From: an uncultured Eubacteriales bacterium
GTDB lineage: Bacteria > Bacillota_A > Clostridia > Christensenellales > Aristaeellaceae
Direction: 5' to 3'
Assembly (NCBI GenBank): GCA_902775835.1
Contig: CACYNZ010000103.1
Span: forward strand, 1 to 10,867
DNA: 10,867 nt
The position numbers and the translations under genes are program-made. Below are positions 6,408 to 10,867 of this stretch, piece by piece; position 1 is the first letter of the stretch, and each line of letters begins with the position of its first letter. The notes beneath the pieces are model-generated. The model made no database searches, was not told where the DNA came from, and saw only the letters and a program-made list of their open reading frames with translations.

Positions 6408-7373
6408 GTGGCCAAGCAAGGAATTGCGACCAATTCGCACTACAAGAGTCTGTCCCTGGGAAAGAAAATCGCGCGGGACTTCAGCCATAACAAGTATAAG
6501 TATCTGATGATTCTTCCGGTGCTTATCTATCTGGTGCTGTTCTGCTATAAGCCCATGTACGGAATCCAGATCGCGTTTAAGAACTTCAAAATCACCCGCG
6601 GTATGGCAAAGAGTCCATGGGTCGGCCTGTACTGGTTTGATGTGTTTTTCAAGGATCCTTATTTCTGGCGTCTGCTGCGCAACACGTTTACGATTTCAGC
6701 CCTGACAATTCTATTCGGTTTCCCGGCTCCCATTGTTCTTGCGCTGATGCTCAATGAGGTGAGAAACAACAAGTTCAAGCGGACGGTTCAGACCATCACT
6801 TACATGCCCTATTTCATCTCTCTTGTTGTGCTGTGTTCGCTGATCAAGATTTACTGTCAGCAGAATGGGCTGATTTCGGATATTTCGGCCTTCTTCGGCG
6901 GAGGAAAACAGAACTGGCTGCAGGATCCCAGGTATTTCAGAGCCATCTATGTGATTTCGGATATCTGGCAGGGAATCGGATGGAATTCCATTATCTATCT
7001 TGCAGCCCTTTCCGGTATAGACCAGGAGCAGTATGAGGCAGCCAGAATCGATGGAGCCAACCGCTTCCAGCAGATGCTGCATATCACGCTTCCCGGTCTG
7101 CTTCCCACCATAACCATTCTGTTCATTCTTCGCATGGGCAGTATTCTCAATGTCGGCTATGAAAAGATTCTTCTTATGTATCAGCCGACAACCTATGAAG
7201 TGGCGGATGTATTCTCGACCTATACATATCGTATTTCCCTGGGTGCCACTTCCGGTCAGCCCCAGTACTCGCTGTCCACAGCTGTCAGTCTTTTCAACAC
7301 AGTTGTAAACGTTGTATTCCTGCTTGCGACGAACTTCCTCAGCAGTCGCACCACGGAATCCAGTCTGTTCTGA
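6408..7373 (+). CDS. ABC sugar transporter permease, LplB-type
   Basis: This is a 321-residue integral membrane protein, the first of two permease subunits of a CUT1-type importer. About six membrane segments are visible, near residues 31-50, 92-116, 127-149, 180-203, 229-248 and 293-313. The cytoplasmic EAA loop that contacts the ATPase is clear: EQYEAARIDGA (about 207-217) followed by LPGLLP. The start is GTG at 6408, 7 bases after GAGGAGG (6394-6400). The N-terminal extension before the first membrane segment is polar and basic. The gene is 16 bases upstream of the second permease. It resembles LplB and the AlgM1-type permeases for uronate oligosaccharides. No ATPase gene follows, so a shared MsmX-like ATPase encoded elsewhere is likely. 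Confidence 0.9.
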   Translation: MAKQGIATNSHYKSLSLGKKIARDFSHNKYKYLMILPVLIYLVLFCYKPMYGIQIAFKNFKITRGMAKSPWVGLYWFDVFFKDPYFWRLLRNTFTISALTILFGFPAPIVLALMLNEVRNNKFKRTVQTITYMPYFISLVVLCSLIKIYCQQNGLISDISAFFGGGKQNWLQDPRYFRAIYVISDIWQGIGWNSIIYLAALSGIDQEQYEAARIDGANRFQQMLHITLPGLLPTITILFILRMGSILNVGYEKILLMYQPTTYEVADVFSTYTYRISLGATSGQPQYSLSTAVSLFNTVVNVVFLLATNFLSSRTTESSLF

Positions 7374-7389
7374 GGGGAGGGGCGGAAAA

Positions 7390-8286
7390 ATGGCAAACAC
7401 CAACAACCATATCAAGGAGTCTTTAGGAAGCAAGGTTTTCAGCTGTGTCAACTCGTTTCTGCTGATTTTCCTCTGCCTCCTGACACTGTATCCCATCTGG
7501 TACTGCCTTGTGGCATCGTTCACTTCCACGTCTTATCTGTCGGCACATCAGGGGGTCATGCTGATCCCGCACATGTTCACGACCAGCGCCTACAGGCTTG
7601 CGTTTACGCATCCGCTGCTGCTGAGTGGCTATAAGAACATCCTGATCGTGCTGATTGTCTCGCTGCCGCTGAACATCATTCTGACGGTATTCACGGGATA
7701 TTTCCTGGCCTCGAAGAATGTGCTCCTGAAACCCTTGATCCAGTTTGTGATCATGTTCACCATGTTCTTCAACGGCGGCATGATCCCGATTTTCCTGAAT
7801 ATCCGTGACCTTGGACTGTACAACACGCTCTGGTCCCTGATCATTCCGGGAGCCATCAGCGTGTACAACTGCATTATCTGCCGGACGGCCATTCAGGCTG
7901 TGCCGGAAAGCCTCAATGAATCCGCGTATCTGGATGGCGCCAATGACCTTGTCATTGTGTTCCGGATCACGCTTCCGCTGATCATGCCGACGATTGCTGT
8001 GCTGCTGCTTTACTATGGCATCGGGCACTGGAACGCATGGTTCCCGGCAAGCATTTATCTTCAGGACAATAACAAGCTGCCTATTCAGAACATTATGAGA
8101 TCCATTCTCATTGCCAATTCAAACCTGCTCAATGCATCCGGTTCCGAAACGGATAAAGTGGATGATTTTGCGGAGACAATCAAATATTCCACCATCATAC
8201 TCACCACAGTTCCTGTTCTGTGCATCTATCCCTTCCTCCAGAAGTATTTCGTAAAGGGTGTCATGATCGGAGCAGTGAAAGGCTGA
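7390..8286 (+). CDS. ABC sugar transporter permease, LplC/YtcP-type
   Basis: This is a 298-residue membrane protein, the second permease of the importer. Membrane segments appear near residues 17-42, 82-106, 116-138, 194-212 and 263-285, with a further one likely around 146-166. The EAA loop reads ESLNESAYLDGAND (about 173-186), followed by ITLPLIMP. It ends in the family-typical KYFVKGVMIGAVKG. I chose ATG 7390, 9 bases after GGGGAGG (7374-7380), instead of the longer frame from 7312. The extra 26 residues of that frame would overlap the first permease and read as basic and non-conserved. The gene lies 16 bases after the first permease in the same operon. A hairpin follows it, then GH88. Confidence 0.9.
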   Translation: MANTNNHIKESLGSKVFSCVNSFLLIFLCLLTLYPIWYCLVASFTSTSYLSAHQGVMLIPHMFTTSAYRLAFTHPLLLSGYKNILIVLIVSLPLNIILTVFTGYFLASKNVLLKPLIQFVIMFTMFFNGGMIPIFLNIRDLGLYNTLWSLIIPGAISVYNCIICRTAIQAVPESLNESAYLDGANDLVIVFRITLPLIMPTIAVLLLYYGIGHWNAWFPASIYLQDNNKLPIQNIMRSILIANSNLLNASGSETDKVDDFAETIKYSTIILTTVPVLCIYPFLQKYFVKGVMIGAVKG

Positions 8287-8296
8287 TGGCCTCTGA

Positions 8297-8331
8297 AGCG
8301 TCAAAGGCTGGGTCTTTGACGCTATCATTTT
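8297..8331 (+). terminator. Hairpin between importer genes and GH88 gene
   Basis: A perfect 10-bp stem, AGCGTCAAAG (8297-8306) with CTTTGACGCT (8314-8323), has a 7-base loop and is followed by ATCATTTTG. The T-run is broken, so termination is probably partial. It would lower GH88 expression relative to the importer unless read through. Confidence 0.5.
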
Positions 8332-8363
8332 GACATTTGACAGAAGAAAGAGGAATGAGCGCT

Positions 8364-9524
8364 ATGGCATTTGATTTTGTGAAGGAGACAGCGGCAGACA
8401 GTGTACGCGCTGAATGGGTGCGGAAAGCGACGGAAAACCTGGATTCGAAGATGAGCTTCGCGATCGGGAAGGCAAGGGAAGTTTCATACATGCCCTATTC
8501 CACGGAAAACGGACAGTGGAAAGAAGTGAACATCGGATGGTGGACCAATGGGTTCTGGCCGGCTACGATGTGGCAGATGTTCATGATGACCGGCCGGGAA
8601 ATCTACCGCGAGGAAGCTGTGCGCGCAGAGGGCATGCTGGACAGCGCATTGAAGAATTTCAAGCATCTCAGTCATGATGTCGGGTTTATGTGGCTGATTC
8701 AGTCGGGTGTGCGGTATGCCATCGAGAAGAATCCGGAGAGCTATGACAGAACCCTGTTTGCAGCCAATATGCTTGCGGGACGGTTCAATCCCTGCGGGTT
8801 TATCCGGGCGTGGAACGGCGAAGGCCGCGAGGGATGGGCCATTGTGGACTGCATGATGAATCTTCCACTGCTGTACTGGGCTTCCGAGATTACGGGCGAT
8901 CCGCGCTTCAGGCTTATCGCGATGAAGCATGCAGATACTTCCATGGAGTATTTTGTAAGGCCGGATGGAAGCTGCAATCATATCATCATTTTCGATCCGG
9001 TTACTGGGGAATACCCGGACAATCCCGGAGGACAGGGCTGCGAGAGCGGTTCCAGCTGGAGCAGAGGACAGGCCTGGGCGCTGTATGGCTTTGTTCTGAG
9101 CTATCTCCATACCGGAAAGCAGGCATACCTGGATACAGCAAAGCGGGTGGCGCACTATTTTATCAGCCAGTGCGCGGACGGCGTGCCGCGGTGTGATTTC
9201 CGCCAGCCCGAGCTGCCGGATGTGCGTGACAATGCCGCCGGTAATATCGCCGCATCAGGCCTTCTGGAACTGAGCAGGAATGTTCCTGAGTCCGAGGGCC
9301 GGGTGTACTATGATGCGGCCATGCATATTCTTATGGAGCAGGAAAGGACCTGCGCGGACTGGACCGAAAACACGCCTGCCGTGTTTACCAAGTGTACCAG
9401 TGCCTATCATGATCTGCCCGGGCGCCACATGCAGATGAACTATGCGGACTTCTTCTTCACGGAAGCGGTCGGAAAGCTGCGCGGGGAAAAGATGCTGGCC
9501 TGGTATCCGAACCGGGACTGCTGA
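8364..9524 (+). CDS. Glycoside hydrolase family 88, unsaturated glucuronyl hydrolase
   Basis: This is a 386-residue cytoplasmic enzyme with no signal peptide. GH88 enzymes hydrate the enol ether of 4,5-unsaturated uronic acids left by polysaccharide lyases, releasing the uronate from the oligosaccharide. Family signatures are GWWTNGFWPATMWQM near residues 52-66, Asp105 in HDVGF, Asp162 in IVDCMMNLPLLYWAS (the pair equivalent to the catalytic aspartates), SSWSRGQAWALYGF near 230-243, DNAAGNIAASGLLEL, and YADFFFTEA near the end. The length fits the family. I chose ATG 8364, 10 bases after AAAGAGG (8347-8353); starts at 8337 and 8355 lie on or too near that site. The related GH105 family is possible, but the NLPLLYWAS and HDVGF pattern favours GH88. 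It probably acts on what the upstream importer brings in. Confidence 0.87.
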   Translation: MAFDFVKETAADSVRAEWVRKATENLDSKMSFAIGKAREVSYMPYSTENGQWKEVNIGWWTNGFWPATMWQMFMMTGREIYREEAVRAEGMLDSALKNFKHLSHDVGFMWLIQSGVRYAIEKNPESYDRTLFAANMLAGRFNPCGFIRAWNGEGREGWAIVDCMMNLPLLYWASEITGDPRFRLIAMKHADTSMEYFVRPDGSCNHIIIFDPVTGEYPDNPGGQGCESGSSWSRGQAWALYGFVLSYLHTGKQAYLDTAKRVAHYFISQCADGVPRCDFRQPELPDVRDNAAGNIAASGLLELSRNVPESEGRVYYDAAMHILMEQERTCADWTENTPAVFTKCTSAYHDLPGRHMQMNYADFFFTEAVGKLRGEKMLAWYPNRDC

Positions 9525-9582
9525 AGCGCGTGAGGCAGAGAGCACGGTTATGACCGGAAATGGGCAGAGTGTTCAGATCGAA

Positions 9583-9619
9583 TGAATTCCATTGCAAAAC
9601 CGGAACTGAATATTGCAAT
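9583..9619 (+). promoter_or_regulatory. Putative tandem AraC operator before AraC2
   Basis: TGAATTCCATTGCAAA (9583-9598) is identical over 16 bases to 991-1006. The heptamer ATTGCAA is repeated at 9591-9597 and 9612-9618, exactly 21 bp apart. The second copy contains the -35-like TTGCAA. This suggests that AraC2 is under the same regulator as GH2, or controls itself. Confidence 0.65.
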
Positions 9620-9640
9620 GAAGAGAGATTCCTATATAAT
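9613..9640 (+). promoter_or_regulatory. Promoter of AraC2
   Basis: TTGCAA (9613-9618), a 16-base spacer and a perfect TATAAT (9635-9640) form a good promoter. Transcription would begin near 9647. This places the possible ATG at 9582 upstream of the transcript, so the coding start must be downstream. Confidence 0.7.
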
Positions 9641-9657
9641 GAACGGGAGAGCGGACC

Positions 9658-9664
9658 GGGGAGG
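9658..9664 (+). promoter_or_regulatory. Ribosome binding site setting the AraC2 start
   Basis: GGGGAGG ends 7 bases before the ATG at 9672, an ideal spacing, and confirms the shorter protein. Confidence 0.75.
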
Positions 9665-9671
9665 TGCGGAT

Positions 9672-10679
9672 ATGCCTGAGAACAGCCGGGCGATCTGGCT
9701 GACCAATCTGGATATGCCCATGATCAAGCTCTCTCACAAGATTTCCAGCCGGGTTACCAGTCATTATGCCGTCCACGACCATGATTTCTATGAACTACTT
9801 TATGTGGTGACCGGGGATATCTCATTTTTCATCGCAGGGCATGAATACAAGGTGACCGGTGGAACACTTCTCACATTCACTCCAAGGGTTGCCCATGGCG
9901 TTCTGGTTCATTCCCCGGAACCGTATGAGCGCTATACACTTCATTTTGATCCGCAGGTTCTGACGGTGGAGCGAAGCTTTTCGCTGCTGTCCGTGATGCC
10001 GGACTCCTCATCTGTTCCGTCCCTTGAGGACGAAGGAAACGCCTTTATATGGGAACGCATGGAACAGTCAGGCATTGCTGAGCTGCTGGAAGCCTTTGAA
10101 AAGCTCAGGGACTGTGATGCTGAGACCAGGAATACGGTGGCGCCTGTCTATACGGAAGCCATACTGTCCGCGCTGTATATGCATGCCGGCATTCACCGGA
10201 AGCCGCCGCAGCACAATGAGCACAAAGTGAGCACCGTACAGAAGGAACTCATCACCTATGTCAATCAGCACTATACGGAAAACGTCAGTCTGGATGCACT
10301 GGGAGACCGGTTCCGGATGTCCGGCGGTTACGTGAATGCCCTGTTCAAGAAGGCCACGGGACAGACAGTCAAGGACTATGTCAGATGCCGGAGAATGGCT
10401 CATGCGCGCACCCTGCTGGCATCCGGCGTTCCCAGTTCCCAGGCAGCAGCCAGAACCGGATTTGCAGACTACACAACGTTTTACCGTGCGTATGTCAGGC
10501 ATTTCGGACATGCGCCCAGTGCGGAGGAAGCAGGAACGCCAGGGTCTGCGTTTCTGATGGAAGCCCTGGCTCAGGAGCATGAAAAGTTCGGGGACGACAG
10601 TTTTCTCATGTGGAGCGACAGGAAGCGGGCGGCTGCCCAGGATCCTGCCATGTATGAATCCGACGGCAAGAAAGGATGA
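9672..10679 (+). CDS. AraC-family regulator with cupin sensor domain (AraC2)
   Basis: This is a 335-residue transcription factor paralogous to the one at 3443-4432. The cupin domain has VHDHDFYELLYVVTGD (about 34-49) and PRVAHGVLVHS, aligning closely with AraC1 (HSHSCYELYYFVSGD). The double helix-turn-helix spans about 190-282. Its second recognition segment, FADYTTFYRAYVRHFG, is nearly the same as in AraC1, whereas the first (MSGGYVNALFKK) differs. A 53-residue charged tail follows, unlike that of AraC1. The start at 9672 is set by the promoter at 9613-9640 and the ribosome binding site at 9658; the longer frame from 9582 would include both. The stop is 7 bases before an isomerase-like gene, so they form one transcript. 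It probably senses a sugar of this pathway; the ligand is unknown. Confidence 0.9.
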   Translation: MPENSRAIWLTNLDMPMIKLSHKISSRVTSHYAVHDHDFYELLYVVTGDISFFIAGHEYKVTGGTLLTFTPRVAHGVLVHSPEPYERYTLHFDPQVLTVERSFSLLSVMPDSSSVPSLEDEGNAFIWERMEQSGIAELLEAFEKLRDCDAETRNTVAPVYTEAILSALYMHAGIHRKPPQHNEHKVSTVQKELITYVNQHYTENVSLDALGDRFRMSGGYVNALFKKATGQTVKDYVRCRRMAHARTLLASGVPSSQAAARTGFADYTTFYRAYVRHFGHAPSAEEAGTPGSAFLMEALAQEHEKFGDDSFLMWSDRKRAAAQDPAMYESDGKKG

Positions 10680-10686
10680 GGGTACC

Positions 10687-10867
10687 ATGAATCAGGTATA
10701 TATCCACGCGTTTGCAGATGAGGCCAGTCCGAAACTGGACGAGCAGATTCAGGCCATGCTGCGCAATGGACTCCACGGACTGGAAATCCGGGGCGTGGAC
10801 GGTGAAAACGTGTCAGCCATTTCTCTGGACAAGGCCAGGGAAGTGCGGCATAAGATGGATGACCATG
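10687..10867 (+). CDS. Sugar phosphate isomerase/epimerase-like protein, 5' part (runs off the end)
   Basis: The first 60 residues of a protein resembling the xylose-isomerase-like TIM-barrel superfamily (sugar phosphate isomerases/epimerases) are visible. The opening, VYIHAFADEASPKLDEQI, then NGLHGLEIRGVDGENV, is typical of the first strand and helix, with Glu in the second strand. The start is ATG 10687, with AAAGGA (10671-10676) 10 bases before it and the AraC2 stop 7 bases upstream, so it is co-transcribed with AraC2. In sugar loci such proteins often isomerise or epimerise a keto-sugar or uronate, but substrates vary widely and cannot be told from this fragment. The 3' part, including metal-binding residues, is outside the window. 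Confidence 0.75.
   Translation, partial: MNQVYIHAFADEASPKLDEQIQAMLRNGLHGLEIRGVDGENVSAISLDKAREVRHKMDDH

Noticed and set aside
8330..8358. TTGACA at 8330-8335 as a promoter for GH88
   Set aside because: No -10 box occurs 16-18 bases downstream; that position is occupied by the ribosome binding site and start region of GH88.
9525..9582. Terminator after GH88
   Set aside because: Only a 4-bp inverted repeat (CGGT/ACCG near 9545-9556) is visible, with no T-run. I see no convincing terminator, so read-through into AraC2 is possible.
9582..9671. Longer AraC2 protein starting at ATG 9582
   Set aside because: The stretch contains the operator repeats, the -35/-10 boxes and the ribosome binding site of the gene, so it cannot be coding in the main transcript.
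1..10867. Mobile elements, CRISPR arrays, phage genes or defence systems
   Set aside because: No transposase, integrase, spaced direct repeats, tRNA-adjacent attachment sites or defence protein motifs were found. All long frames belong to tyrosine synthesis, DUF523 or the sugar locus.

Overview
The window looks like chromosomal DNA of a Bacillota bacterium, probably a gut-type Clostridia or Erysipelotrichia member. The reasons are strong GGAGG-type ribosome binding sites, moderately high GC, a two-permease sugar ABC importer of the LplB/YtcP type, and AraC regulators with cupin sensor domains. No rRNA, tRNA, CRISPR array or mobile element was seen. The species assignment is inference from style only.

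Region 1 (1-981) is housekeeping. It holds the 3' part of a prephenate dehydrogenase gene (tyrA) and an overlapping DUF523 gene, and it closes with a clear hairpin terminator. Region 2 (about 990-10867) is a carbohydrate-utilisation locus. It contains a cytoplasmic GH2 glycosidase (1095-3323) and a convergent AraC regulator (3443-4432, minus). Divergent from that regulator is an ABC importer operon: binding protein 4686-6308, then permeases 6408-7373 and 7390-8286. It is followed by a GH88-type unsaturated glucuronyl hydrolase (8364-9524). A second AraC regulator follows with its own promoter (9672-10679), then the start of a sugar phosphate isomerase/epimerase-like gene that runs off the end.

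The genes read as one pathway. An oligosaccharide, probably one carrying a 4,5-unsaturated uronic acid made by a lyase elsewhere, is bound and imported. GH88 removes the unsaturated uronate, and GH2 cleaves a beta-linked sugar. No transporter ATPase and no lyase are in the window, so both must be supplied from elsewhere.

The most interesting signal is regulatory. An exact 16-base word (TGAATTCCATTGCAAA) occurs upstream of both the GH2 gene and the second AraC gene. A 13-base core of it occurs inverted upstream of the binding-protein gene. At two of the three sites a second half-site lies exactly 21 bp away, two helical turns, next to or over the -35 region. This is the architecture of a tandem AraC-family operator and suggests one regulon controlled by one or both AraC paralogues. 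Several gene starts were moved downstream of the longest open frame because promoter or ribosome-binding elements lie inside the longer version.
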